From the NCBI GenBank assembly GCA_030748555.1, contig JASMLT010000007.1:1-49334 (forward strand): a stretch of DNA of 49,334 nt, written 5' to 3'. The DNA comes from Acidimicrobiales bacterium (GTDB lineage: Bacteria > Actinomycetota > Acidimicrobiia > Acidimicrobiales > MedAcidi-G1). Made by a program: the position numbers and the translations under genes. Below, one piece after another: positions 21,636-31,329 of this stretch. The notes beneath the pieces were generated by a model. That model was given only the letters and a program-made list of their open reading frames with translations, did not search any database and had not been told where the DNA came from. Position 1 is the stretch's first letter; every line of letters begins with the position of its first letter.

Positions 21636-22460
21636 CTATTTCCTTTCCGGGTAACCGTCCACAGGCAGAGCGGACATCGGGCCTTGCAGTATTAAACCTC
21701 CATCAATGTACAAAACTTCGCCTGTTATAAAACTTGCCCCCGGAGAAACCAGAAAAATCACTCCGTTTGCTATGTCGCTCGCGTCACCGATACTCGGCAG
21801 TGGTTGATCCACATAACCATCACCTACCCCCTCTTCATAAGTCGAATCAAAAGCTTCAGTTCTGAATTGACCTGGCGCCACACAATTAACACGCACTTTA
21901 GATCCCCACTCGAAAGCTAAAGTTCTACTCAGTTCCAGAACTCCCGCCCGTGCACTTGCACTATGAGCTATACCAGGTATCCCACGTCCAACAGTTGCAA
22001 TTATTTGGCATATGGAACCTCCTTCACCTTCAAGCATGTTGTTGCCAAAAGCTTGTGTCATGTTCCAAGTTCCATTCAAATTCAAATCGATCACACTACG
22101 CCAACCGTTTGGACTGAAATCTCGAGCCTTTTGAGGGAATTGCCCTCCGGCATTGTTTACAAGAATGTCTACGTTTTGATGCCTAACCGATAATTGAGCA
22201 ACTGATTCAATATCACGAATATCAACAATGTCATACGAAACTTTTTTTCCGGTCTCATTCGAAATCTGTTTTGCAGCCGCACTCAACACGTCTTCTTGCC
22301 GAGAAACTATCGTCACTTTCGCACCAACCTGAGCCAATCCAACCGCTATAGCCCGACCGAGCCCAGTAGCTCCACCAGTTACAATCGCTTTTCGTCCTTC
22401 AAGTAGTTCTTCGTTATAGATCAAATCACTTCGCATATTGTCTTTCTTATCAATTGCCAA
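21636..22460 (-). CDS. SDR-family oxidoreductase; start TTG at 22460 or ATG at 22436
   Basis: AIVTGGATGLGRAIAVGL, ILVNNAGGQFPQ, C-terminal SFITGEVLYIDGG. Confidence 0.9.
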   Translation of the reverse strand: MAIDKKDNMRSDLIYNEELLEGRKAIVTGGATGLGRAIAVGLAQVGAKVTIVSRQEDVLSAAAKQISNETGKKVSYDIVDIRDIESVAQLSVRHQNVDILVNNAGGQFPQKARDFSPNGWRSVIDLNLNGTWNMTQAFGNNMLEGEGGSICQIIATVGRGIPGIAHSASARAGVLELSRTLAFEWGSKVRVNCVAPGQFRTEAFDSTYEEGVGDGYVDQPLPSIGDASDIANGVIFLVSPGASFITGEVLYIDGGLILQGPMSALPVDGYPERK

Positions 22461-23258
22461 TCACCAAATTACCAAAGCAGCTCCCAGCGCAACAAGAAAT
22501 GAGCCGCTTAAAGCTCTCCGACCTAAAGCCTCCCTAGCGATCAAAGTCCCGAAAATGACTGAAATTTGACGCAAACCAGCGACTTGTCCTGCCTGAGCAC
22601 GCTGAAACGCAAGCAAAATAAGTGAATAAGCTGCACCTTGCAACACACCTATAATTATTCCATTTAAAGCATTTTTTCTAATTTGAAGAAACGACGGTCT
22701 GCGCGCCAACAGGACAATCGAACTACCAAGTAAAACGAGTAGAGACAAATACCCAAGTGCTCCGGCGAAATCCACTGCATGTGCATCTACCAGCGAATAA
22801 CCCACCGTCGACACGCCAGTCACTAAGGCAAACATCACAGCGCGAGTCTCTTTGATGTTTTTTGCTATGACTGCTACCAACATTAATCCACCCGTAAGTA
22901 AAAAAAGACCGATTGTGGTAGTCAATGATGGAGTTTCATCCAGAATTACCCATCCGCCAACACCTACAAGTAAGGGTGCTACTCCTCGTGATATTGGGTA
23001 CACGACGCCAAGACTTCCAATCTGGTAGCCGAATGAAAGCATGCTTATATAAACCGCATGAAACAGTCCGGAAAGTAACGCCCATCCAATTACTTCAGTT
23101 GGAGGGTCAATAAATAAAGCCGGAGAAAGAAAAATGCCAAAACTTAAATAACTAACAACAATCGACATGGATGGATCTTCAGAACGATGCAATAAGGCGT
23201 TCCAACTCGCATGAAATAAAGCTGAGATAAGAATCAGAACTACTACAAAAGCTGGCAT
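22461..23258 (-). CDS. EamA/DMT-family transporter
   Basis: Ten-helix DMT pattern: HASWNALLHRS, VYPISRGVAPLLVGVGGWVILDE. Confidence 0.85.
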   Translation of the reverse strand: MPAFVVVLILISALFHASWNALLHRSEDPSMSIVVSYLSFGIFLSPALFIDPPTEVIGWALLSGLFHAVYISMLSFGYQIGSLGVVYPISRGVAPLLVGVGGWVILDETPSLTTTIGLFLLTGGLMLVAVIAKNIKETRAVMFALVTGVSTVGYSLVDAHAVDFAGALGYLSLLVLLGSSIVLLARRPSFLQIRKNALNGIIIGVLQGAAYSLILLAFQRAQAGQVAGLRQISVIFGTLIAREALGRRALSGSFLVALGAALVIW

Positions 23259-23431
23259 TAAGAGACCGGATAAGCAAAATTTTTGAACAAATCACGAACT
23301 ACGTTCATATTTTTACTCTTTCAAGTATGAGCTAAAAATGACTATCAGATGAGTATTTCACATTTTTTCTGAATTACTATCAGAATCGCCGCCTAAATAG
23401 TAAGGCAGAGTCTCTTCTTTTGAGGTTTTTT

Positions 23432-23461
23432 TTGGTTTTCATCTGCTTTGTGAAGTTATAG
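23432..23461 (+). promoter_or_regulatory. candidate sigma70-type promoter for the fabD cluster
   Basis: TTGGTT - 18 nt - TTATAG upstream of fabD in a divergent intergenic region; by eye only. Confidence 0.3.
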
Positions 23462-23491
23462 GGCAAAATGTTCTGTACAAGAGGAGTGAAA

Positions 23492-24673
23492 ATGATCGTC
23501 TTTACATACCCAGGTCAGGGTTCACAATTTTCTGGCATGGGATCCAGTTGGTTAAATCACCCTTCATGGGAACTTATCGAAGAGGCATCAGACGCTACAC
23601 ATGTGGATCTCTCTGATTTGCTTATTAACGCGGATGATGAAACTTTAAGAGAAACACATAATGCTCAACTCTCCACTTTCGTACTAAGCATGCTAATTCT
23701 TGATGCTGTTGAGCGACTCGGTCTAGATTCGACTGGTCATGCAGGTCACAGTTTAGGTGAATACAGCGCTCTCACTGCTTCAGGAGTTCTCGATTTTTTT
23801 GATGCGGCCAAATTGGTAGATATCAGAGGCAACGCAATGAAAAATGCAATTAAAGAAAGACCCGGGACAATGTCCGCTGTGTTGGGTCTCTCCGATACTG
23901 ATGTTGAACAATTATGCACTGAAATTGAAGGTGATGTTTGGATCGCAAACTATAACTCCCCGGGGCAACTGGTTATAGCTGGTGACAATTCAGCAATTGA
24001 GGAAGCAGGCGATCTCGCACGAAAAATGGGTGCCAAGAAAGTCACTCAACTTTCAGTAGCAGGAGCATTCCACACTCCACTAATGAGTTCGGCACGAGCT
24101 GAATTATCAGAAGCAATAGAAAATACTGATATTAGGCCACCGTCCGGAGTCGTGGTTGCAAATGTCGACGGAATGGCGCACGAAAATCCAGAAACCTGGA
24201 GAGCACTTATGTCTGCTCAGTTATGTAGCCCTGTTAGATGGACACAAACAATGGAGACATTGTTACAAATGAACTTTTCTACATTTATTGAAATCGGGCC
24301 TGGAAAAGTGCTAACTGGCCTCACGAAACGAGCGGAACCAAATACACAACGTTTGAATATAAACGAGCCAAGTGACTTGGATCAACTGCTTGACCTAATT
24401 GCACCTACATCATCAACTGATGGAACTGGAGTGAGCCACGAGGGTGAACATCTTTTCTCAACTGACAGGCTTGTAGTTAGTCCAACCGCTGGACTGTTTA
24501 GGCCTGTGTCGAATTTAGAAGTCGGACAGAAAGTTTCCAACGGTGAGATCCTTGGACATGTCGGAACTGTTGAGATTCATTCCCCTTTTTCGGGTGAGCT
24601 TATGGGTTGGATCGCTATAGCAGAAGAACGCCTGACAGCCAGTCAGCCTGTTGCTTGGCTACGTGTAACATGA
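23492..24673 (+). CDS. fabD: malonyl-CoA:ACP transacylase with C-terminal lipoyl/biotinyl-like domain
   Basis: TYPGQGSQFSGMGSSW, GHSLGEYSALTASG, VAGAFHTPLM; start after AGAGGAG at MIVFTYPGQ; extra C-terminal domain from about 24440. Confidence 0.93.
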   Translation: MIVFTYPGQGSQFSGMGSSWLNHPSWELIEEASDATHVDLSDLLINADDETLRETHNAQLSTFVLSMLILDAVERLGLDSTGHAGHSLGEYSALTASGVLDFFDAAKLVDIRGNAMKNAIKERPGTMSAVLGLSDTDVEQLCTEIEGDVWIANYNSPGQLVIAGDNSAIEEAGDLARKMGAKKVTQLSVAGAFHTPLMSSARAELSEAIENTDIRPPSGVVVANVDGMAHENPETWRALMSAQLCSPVRWTQTMETLLQMNFSTFIEIGPGKVLTGLTKRAEPNTQRLNINEPSDLDQLLDLIAPTSSTDGTGVSHEGEHLFSTDRLVVSPTAGLFRPVSNLEVGQKVSNGEILGHVGTVEIHSPFSGELMGWIAIAEERLTASQPVAWLRVT

Positions 24674-24723
24674 CCAAGAAGTCTTCATAAGCTAATCTTT
24701 CTCTAGAAGAACAAAAGGAAAAA

Positions 24724-25437
24724 ATGGATCGTGTAGTTCTCGTAACCGGTGGAAATAGAGGCATAGGCCTTGCTACTGCCAAAGCTTTTGCTGCAAAAGG
24801 AAACAAAGTAGCAATCACATACCGTGAAGCCCCACCCGACGGAATCGAAGACCTTGACATCCACTCCGTTTCATGTGATGTTACGGATCAAGATCACATA
24901 GACAAAGCATTTAAAGAGGTGGAGGAAACTCTTGGGACTGTGGAAGTTTTGGTTGCAAATGCCGGTATAACTCGAGATGCCCTAACAGCCAGAACGAGTG
25001 ATGTGGACTTTTCTGAAGTTTTAGACACGAATTTGACTGGAGCATTCAGAGTAGCAAAAAAGGCTTTAAGAGGAATGATGAAAAATCGATGGGGACGAGT
25101 AATTTTTGTATCTTCCCTTTCAGGTCGAATCGGTCAAATTGGTCAAAGCAGTTATGCTGCATCAAAATCGGCTCTCGTTGGGCTAAGCCGTTCACTCGCT
25201 AAAGAATATGCCTCCCGTAACATAACCATTAATGTTGTTGCGCCAGGCGCTGTAAAAACGGACATGTTAGAAAAATTGTCGGACGATCAGATAAGTGAAT
25301 ACATCGAGTCCATTCCATTAGGTCGATTAGGAGAACCAGAAGAAATTGGTGAAATCATCGCCTTTTTGTCTTCTGAGCATGCTTCATATATCACAGGCAG
25401 CGTAATCCCGATTGATGGCGGCCTTTACATGGGATAA
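24724..25437 (+). CDS. fabG: 3-oxoacyl-ACP reductase (SDR)
   Basis: VTGGNRGIGLATAKAFAAKG, VANAGITRDAL, S...YAASKSALVGLSRSLAKEY, in fab cluster. Confidence 0.95.
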   Translation: MDRVVLVTGGNRGIGLATAKAFAAKGNKVAITYREAPPDGIEDLDIHSVSCDVTDQDHIDKAFKEVEETLGTVEVLVANAGITRDALTARTSDVDFSEVLDTNLTGAFRVAKKALRGMMKNRWGRVIFVSSLSGRIGQIGQSSYAASKSALVGLSRSLAKEYASRNITINVVAPGAVKTDMLEKLSDDQISEYIESIPLGRLGEPEEIGEIIAFLSSEHASYITGSVIPIDGGLYMG

Positions 25438-25512
25438 ACCTTCTTTAATAAGCTTGGTAGAAGTAAAGTAACCCTCTATTGTTGTGTGGGCAGTTGAATA
25501 TAAGGAGTTCAA

Positions 25513-25749
25513 ATGAGTGACGACAATTTCGCAAGATTTCAGAAATGTGCTGTTGAAGTACTATCAGTTGATGCAGCGCAAGTAACACCTGAAGCCAATT
25601 TTGCCGATGACCTTGACGCCGACAGTCTTGACTTAGTCGAATTAGTCATGGCGCTCGAAGAAGAGTTTGGTGTAACTGTTGAAGAAGAAGAATTAGAAGG
25701 AATCAACACGATCCAAGCGGCATTTGAATTAATCACAAGCAAGCTCTAA
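25513..25749 (+). CDS. acpP: acyl carrier protein
   Basis: [23 protein letters not shown] phosphopantetheine site. Confidence 0.97.
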   Translation: MSDDNFARFQKCAVEVLSVDAAQVTPEANFADDLDADSLDLVELVMALEEEFGVTVEEEELEGINTIQAAFELITSKL

Positions 25750-26924
25750 TGACGAACCGAAAGGTCGTCGTTACAGGGTTAGGGGTTGTCGCCTCCTGTG
25801 GTACAGGCATTGAATCCTTTTGGGAAGGACTTTGTGGAAAACCGCCTACCGGTGACAGACGTGTTGAAGATTTTGACCCATCTAACTACTTTGAAAATCC
25901 AAAAGATTCTCGGCGGGCAGATCGTTGTACCCAGTTTGCTATTGCAGCGGCCCATATGGCCATGGATCAAGCTGGTGAGCTAACCGCAAAAGCAGACCGC
26001 TCAGGTGTTTTTATAGGAACAGGTATAGGCGGTATTGAAACCCTCGAAGAACAGATTGGTGTACTGCTCGAAAAAGGTTCACGACGCGTATCCCCTTTTC
26101 TTGTTCCCATGATGATGCCAAATGCCGCCTCAGCTGCAGTTTCGATGAAATACGGTTTTCAGGGTCCAGCTGAAAATACTTGTACTGCATGTGCTGCTGG
26201 TACGCACGCAATCATAAATGCCTCTCGTTTGATCGCTTCAGATCGATGCGATGTTGTAATTGCTGGTGGCACAGAAGCTGCTTTTACTGGAAGTTCAATA
26301 GCAGGGTTCACCAATATGACAGCTTTTTCCTCGGAAGGGATCTCCAGGCCATTTGACCTTGAACGCGACGGTTTCGTCATGGGGGAAGGAGCAGGAATTC
26401 TTGTGCTCGAAGAAAAAGAAATGGCAGAAGCAAGAGGGGCAAAAATCTATGCTGAAATTTTAGGTGGCGCTAGCAATGCCGATGCACATCACATAACGGC
26501 TCCTTCCCCAGGGGGTGCAGGAGCTGAAAAGTGCATAAATTTAGCTTTGGAAGATTCTGGAATAAATCCAGAGACTGTTGGCTATATCAATGCTCATGGA
26601 ACTTCAACACCACTAAATGATTTGGGAGAGGCTCAAGCAATTAATGCAGTTTTTGGTTCCACTGGGCCTCTAGTTTCCTCCACTAAGGGAATCACCGGTC
26701 ATACGCTAGGAGCAGCAGGTGCGATCGAAGCTGTAGCAGTAGTAATATCCATTCAAAAATCTCTCGTACCCCCAACCGCTGGATTCATGAATCCTGACCC
26801 TGAAATGCCTGAAATTAATCTGGTTTACGGTGAACCTGCTACCTGGATCCCAGCACCTTCTATCTCAAATTCCTTTGGCTTTGGCGGACACAACGGTTGC
26901 TTGGTTATCGGCCCTGCGTACTGA
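25749..26924 (+). CDS. fabF: beta-ketoacyl-ACP synthase II
   Basis: VVVTGLGVVASCGTG, active-site ENTCTACAAGTHAI, HGTSTPLND, TKGITGHTLGAAG. Confidence 0.97.
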   Translation: MTNRKVVVTGLGVVASCGTGIESFWEGLCGKPPTGDRRVEDFDPSNYFENPKDSRRADRCTQFAIAAAHMAMDQAGELTAKADRSGVFIGTGIGGIETLEEQIGVLLEKGSRRVSPFLVPMMMPNAASAAVSMKYGFQGPAENTCTACAAGTHAIINASRLIASDRCDVVIAGGTEAAFTGSSIAGFTNMTAFSSEGISRPFDLERDGFVMGEGAGILVLEEKEMAEARGAKIYAEILGGASNADAHHITAPSPGGAGAEKCINLALEDSGINPETVGYINAHGTSTPLNDLGEAQAINAVFGSTGPLVSSTKGITGHTLGAAGAIEAVAVVISIQKSLVPPTAGFMNPDPEMPEINLVYGEPATWIPAPSISNSFGFGGHNGCLVIGPAY

Positions 26925-27350
26925 TTAAACTTTCATAAAGACAAACATTAACTCGCAGCTACAAGCCAACTCGCCGTCAACGAAAGCCTGACCACTGCCC
27001 TTGCCTCCACGTGCAGAAATCCTTGACAGTTCTACCGACAGATCCAATCTCTCACCTGGTGATACCCGACGCCTAAACCTAACATTGTCAATGCCACCGA
27101 ACAGAGGTAACAAGCCGTCAAAAGTTTGATCAGAAAGTAATACATACGCCCCCAATTGGGCTATCGACTCACACATTAAAACACCGGGGAGGGTAGGGAA
27201 ATCAGGAAAATGTCCAGAAAAAAAACTCTCAGACTCTGTTAACTGCCAACAAGCTTCGGCTGATTTAGGAATATCTAATTTTGTTACTTCGGTAAGAAAC
27301 AAAAATGGCTCCCTATGTGGAATGACTTCTTCAGGTTTTGGAAAATTCAT
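26925..27350 (-). CDS. fabZ: 3-hydroxyacyl-ACP dehydratase, FabZ-like; start set at MNFPKPEEVIPHREPFLF
   Basis: IPHREPFLFLTEV, FFSGHFPDFPTLPGVLMCESIAQLGAYV; longer ORF start to 27449 would read through a terminator hairpin. Confidence 0.9.
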   Translation of the reverse strand: MNFPKPEEVIPHREPFLFLTEVTKLDIPKSAEACWQLTESESFFSGHFPDFPTLPGVLMCESIAQLGAYVLLSDQTFDGLLPLFGGIDNVRFRRRVSPGERLDLSVELSRISARGGKGSGQAFVDGELACSCELMFVFMKV

Positions 27351-27367
27351 AACAAGCTCCAAATTCG

Positions 27368-27398
27368 AAAGGCCTGCCGGTAATCCCGGCAGGCCTTT
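27368..27398 (-). terminator. strong hairpin (13-bp stem) downstream of hupB
   Basis: AAAGGCCTGCCGG-TAATC-CCGGCAGGCCTTT perfect inverted repeat between hupB stop and fabZ start. Confidence 0.75.
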
Positions 27399-27423
27399 GA
27401 AAATAATTGAGAAATGTAAAAAA

Positions 27424-27723
27424 TTACATTTCCATTGGAGGCCCACCACTCTTAGCGGCTGCCTTTAGCTTAGACCCTGCAGAAACCTTAACTGCCTTTG
27501 TGGCTGGAATACTAATAGCTTCTCCAGTTTGAGGATTTCTACCCATCCGAGCCTTACGAACTGTCTGCTCAAATGAAATCCAGCCAGGCACTGTGACCTT
27601 CTCATTACCAGCAGCCACTGCATCCGCCACTACGTCGAACATAGCATCGAGGCAAGCTCCAGCATCTTTGTTCGAAACGCCAGCCCTATCAGCCATTGCT
27701 GCGATCAAATCACTCTTGTTCAT
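27424..27723 (-). CDS. hup: HU-family DNA-binding protein
   Basis: MNKSDLIAAMADRAGVSNKDAGACLDAMFDVV...GRNPQTGEAISIPATKAVKVSAGSKLK. Confidence 0.97.
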   Translation of the reverse strand: MNKSDLIAAMADRAGVSNKDAGACLDAMFDVVADAVAAGNEKVTVPGWISFEQTVRKARMGRNPQTGEAISIPATKAVKVSAGSKLKAAAKSGGPPMEM

Positions 27724-27896
27724 CCACCGTCTCCCTTGTGTTATTTACGTACCCACATTGGGTACACAGCCACGCGACACGTTTTTCACAGTAATGTCAA
27801 GCATTTAAGCCTGTTTTGAAGGGGTTTTTTCTGAAAATAACCCTAATTTATGCTTTTTTTCGGGTTTTTCCGGAAAAAACCGAAAAGTCTTGATTT

Positions 27897-28685
27897 TTAG
27901 CAGTTTTTATCTAAAGCATCCCTAAAAGTTGAAACTAGCTCCCCTACCTCTTCTGGAGAAGAACCATTCATCATTTCTTGGACAATGGCAGATCCTACAA
28001 TCACACCGTCGCTAACTTTGCACGCTTCAACAGCTTGTTCTGGGCTCCCGATCCCAACCCCTACTAAAACTGGTTTACTTGTTACATTTTTCAGCCTTGA
28101 TGCAATTTCAGTTGCACTATCTGCAAGTTCTGAACGCATCCCAGTAACTCCAAGCAACCCTACCGCATACACAAATCCAGTACTTCTTGCACATATTTGT
28201 AAAAGTCGCTCATCAGGTGTTGTAGGAGCGGCTAATAAGATTGTTTCAATCTTAGAATTGGCTGCTGATTCCGACCAAATATCCAACTCTTCCAAAGGCA
28301 GGTCAGGAAGTATGCAGCCAGAAATTCCAGCTGAAGCTAGACTCGAGGCGAATCTCTCATGGCCCATTCTGTAAGCGAGATTGTAATACGTCATCACTGC
28401 CAGAGGTGACGCAGGGCTTTCATCCCGTAAATCACTTAAAATTGTTACAGGTGTGGCTCCGGACTCGATTGAAGAATCATTAGCCATTTGGATGATGGGG
28501 CCATCCATCACAGGGTCAGAAAAAGGAATTCCGATTTCTACAACATCTGCTCCAGCATCAATTACTGAGTGCATTGTTTGAATCCAATCGTCTCCCAAAC
28601 CACCAGTTATATAAACCACTAATGCTTTCTTTCCGGAATCTATACGATTTCGAAGTGCCGATTCGATCTGAATATTTTCAGACAT
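27897..28685 (-). CDS. trpA: tryptophan synthase alpha subunit
   Basis: [46 protein letters not shown]. Confidence 0.98.
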   Translation of the reverse strand: MSENIQIESALRNRIDSGKKALVVYITGGLGDDWIQTMHSVIDAGADVVEIGIPFSDPVMDGPIIQMANDSSIESGATPVTILSDLRDESPASPLAVMTYYNLAYRMGHERFASSLASAGISGCILPDLPLEELDIWSESAANSKIETILLAAPTTPDERLLQICARSTGFVYAVGLLGVTGMRSELADSATEIASRLKNVTSKPVLVGVGIGSPEQAVEACKVSDGVIVGSAIVQEMMNGSSPEEVGELVSTFRDALDKNC

Positions 28686-29835
28686 TCAATATTTCCATCA
28701 TTTGCCCGACGTCTTTGTCGCCTCGTCCAGAAAGATTCAACAAAACCGTTTTACCGGTCAAGTACTTTCGTTCTCGCGAAATCCATGCGAGAGCATGTGC
28801 TGGTTCAAGTGCTGGAATTAAACCCTCCGTTCGGCTCAACAATTGGAAGGCTTCTATTACTTCGTCGTCGGTAACTGATTCGTAACGAGCTCTTCCAGTT
28901 GATGAAAGATAGCTATGCTCAGGACCTACACCCGGATAATCTAATCCTGCACTTATCGACTCTGCCTCTAAAACCTGTCCGAATTCGTCTTGCATCAAAA
29001 ATGATTCCATTCCATGAACGACTCCAGGAACCCCTCTTCCGATTGCTGCTCCCCCAGCGGGTTCAACTCCAATCAATTCCGCGTCACTGTCCACAAAGCC
29101 AGAAAAAATGCCTATCGCATTCGAACCGCCACCGACACAAGCGCAAACAACATCAGGAGTGGTTCCTAAAATTTCTTCACATTGCATTCGTGCCTCTGTT
29201 CCGATTACTTCATGAAAAGTTCTAACCATCCACGGATATGGATGTGGACCCATGACTGAACCCAAGCAATAATAAGATTCCTCAACAGTTGCTACCCAGT
29301 CCCGCATTGCATCATTAACGGCATCTTTTAAAGTCCTACTTCCCGATTCGACACTCCTCACTTCTGCACCTAAAAGTTTCATTCTGAAAACATTCAACTC
29401 TTGCCTTTTCACATCCACTTCGCCCATGTACACACAGCATTCCAGATTCAGAAGAGCAGCTGCCGTTGCTGTAGCTACACCATGCTGGCCAGCCCCTGTT
29501 TCCGCTACCAGTCGTTTTTTCCCCATTCTTTTCGCCAGCAAGGCTTGACCTAATACATTATTGATTTTGTGAGAACCGGTATGGTTAAGATCCTCTCTTT
29601 TTAACAGTAAGCGACAATTAAGTTCATCTGAAAGATTCAAGCATTCTGTAACTGGTGATGGTCTTCCCGCATAGTCAAAAAGGAGGGAATCTAATTCTTC
29701 TCTGAAGGAATCATCCGCCCAGGCTTCTACAAAGGATTCTTCGAGCTCATGGCACGCCGGAACTAACGTTTCAGGAATATACCTTCCTCCGAACGGCCCG
29801 AACCTTCCTTTTTCGTTAGGATTTTTTAAACTCAT
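28678..29835 (-). CDS. trpB: tryptophan synthase beta subunit
   Basis: [54 protein letters not shown]. Confidence 0.99.
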   Translation of the reverse strand: MSLKNPNEKGRFGPFGGRYIPETLVPACHELEESFVEAWADDSFREELDSLLFDYAGRPSPVTECLNLSDELNCRLLLKREDLNHTGSHKINNVLGQALLAKRMGKKRLVAETGAGQHGVATATAAALLNLECCVYMGEVDVKRQELNVFRMKLLGAEVRSVESGSRTLKDAVNDAMRDWVATVEESYYCLGSVMGPHPYPWMVRTFHEVIGTEARMQCEEILGTTPDVVCACVGGGSNAIGIFSGFVDSDAELIGVEPAGGAAIGRGVPGVVHGMESFLMQDEFGQVLEAESISAGLDYPGVGPEHSYLSSTGRARYESVTDDEVIEAFQLLSRTEGLIPALEPAHALAWISRERKYLTGKTVLLNLSGRGDKDVGQMMEILNV

Positions 29836-29855
29836 ATCACTTCCAGTCTAGAAAA

Positions 29856-30512
29856 CTATTGATCCGTTCTTGCTCTACTTGACTTAGCGTTTTGAATGAA
29901 AAGTTTTAGAAGCTCCGGGTCTTTGCGCCCAGGTTCGGATTCGATTCCGGTCGCAACATCAACACCGTAAGGCGAGAATTTTTCAATACCGGCACTGACA
30001 TTTTCGACATTCAATCCACCAGCCAAAAGTATTTTTTCATCTTTCAAAAAATCGATTGAGAGATTCCAGTCAAACTTCGTTCCCTCACCAGGGGTCTCTG
30101 AATCTAAAAGCAGGAAATCTACGCCGAAATTTGCAAAATTCATCAACTCTGGAGAGTTAGCAGGAAGCGCCTTAATCGTAAAAGGGACTCTACTTGCTAG
30201 CAACTGGCAATCTTCATGAGATTCATTTCCGTGCAACTGCACAGCATTAATACCTGTTTTCCCCACTACTCGAAATACTTCTTCAGGGTTCAAATCACTA
30301 AAAACTCCGACAGTCATAATCTCACTGGGTAGCTTTTTTACAATATTTTCCACGAAATCACTTTCAACTCTTCTTTTTGAAGTTGGCACAAAATTAAATC
30401 CGAGAGCGTCGCAACCTAAATCAATAGCTAAAAATGCATCTTCTGAGTTGGTGATACCGCATATTTTTACAAAAGTATTGTTCTCGTACATATCAGTCAT
30501 CCATTCTTTCAT
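29856..30512 (-). CDS. trpF: phosphoribosylanthranilate isomerase
   Basis: FVKICGITNSEDA, NAVQLHGNES, LLAGGLNVENV; overlaps trpC. Confidence 0.96.
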   Translation of the reverse strand: MKEWMTDMYENNTFVKICGITNSEDAFLAIDLGCDALGFNFVPTSKRRVESDFVENIVKKLPSEIMTVGVFSDLNPEEVFRVVGKTGINAVQLHGNESHEDCQLLASRVPFTIKALPANSPELMNFANFGVDFLLLDSETPGEGTKFDWNLSIDFLKDEKILLAGGLNVENVSAGIEKFSPYGVDVATGIESEPGRKDPELLKLFIQNAKSSRARTDQ

Positions 30513-31293
30513 GAAATGTATTCCTCAGATCAGAAAGTGTTTTTGTTCGATCCGCCGATTTAACTAGCAATTCACCTACTAATAAAGCTGAATATCCCGC
30601 TTCCATCATCTTGCGCGCATTTTCAGCACCATCTATTCCGGACTCTGCAACCGCTGTAACTGATTCAGGGATTTTCGAAATTAAATCTACAGCTCTTAAG
30701 GGATCCACCTCAAATGATTTCAAATCTCTTTGATTAACTCCGATCAATTTTGCCCCAATCGATAAAGCTCGCTCGAGTTCTTTTTCATCGTGTACTTCGA
30801 CTAACGGATCCAAGTTAAGTTCGATTGAAAGGTTAAAAAAATCCTTAAGTTCAAATTCATCAAGAGCAGAAACAATCAACAAAACCGCATCAGCTCCCAT
30901 TATTCTTGCATCACAAATATCGCGTTGGTCAACAGTGAAATCTTTTCTCAATACGGGTATTTTCACATTGCGAGATGCCTCGATTAAATCTTGTTTAGAA
31001 CCACCAAAATGATCCGCATCCGTTAAAACCGAAATTGCAGCCGCACCAGCACTTTCATATTCCATTGCCAATAGCCTTGGGTCAAGTTCTTCAAATAGGT
31101 TGCCTTTTGATGGTGAACGTCTTTTAATCTCAGCTATAACAGCTATTCCTGCCTCAGAATTTTTTATTAGTGATTTTCTGAATTCCCGAACGGGGGGGAG
31201 ATCACTTGCCTGCTTGTATAACGATTCAAAATTCCTGTTGTCATTTTGAGCTTTTTGACGGTGGGAATCTAGAATTTCCTGCAAATAAGTCAT
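30493..31293 (-). CDS. trpC: indole-3-glycerol phosphate synthase
   Basis: AVIAEIKRRSPSKGN, PVLRKDFTVD, LIGVNQRDLKSFEVD, AESGI. Confidence 0.98.
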   Translation of the reverse strand: MTYLQEILDSHRQKAQNDNRNFESLYKQASDLPPVREFRKSLIKNSEAGIAVIAEIKRRSPSKGNLFEELDPRLLAMEYESAGAAAISVLTDADHFGGSKQDLIEASRNVKIPVLRKDFTVDQRDICDARIMGADAVLLIVSALDEFELKDFFNLSIELNLDPLVEVHDEKELERALSIGAKLIGVNQRDLKSFEVDPLRAVDLISKIPESVTAVAESGIDGAENARKMMEAGYSALLVGELLVKSADRTKTLSDLRNTFHERMDD

Positions 31294-31329
31294 TTGGTCA
31301 GTTTTCCGTTACACATACTGAGTTTACTT

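Noticed and set aside
27351-27449. N-terminal extension of the fabZ ORF (MVGLQWKCNFLHFSIIFKGLPGLPAGLSNLELV)
   Set aside because: It translates the hup terminator hairpin; the normal FabZ start is MNFPKPEEVIPHREPF.
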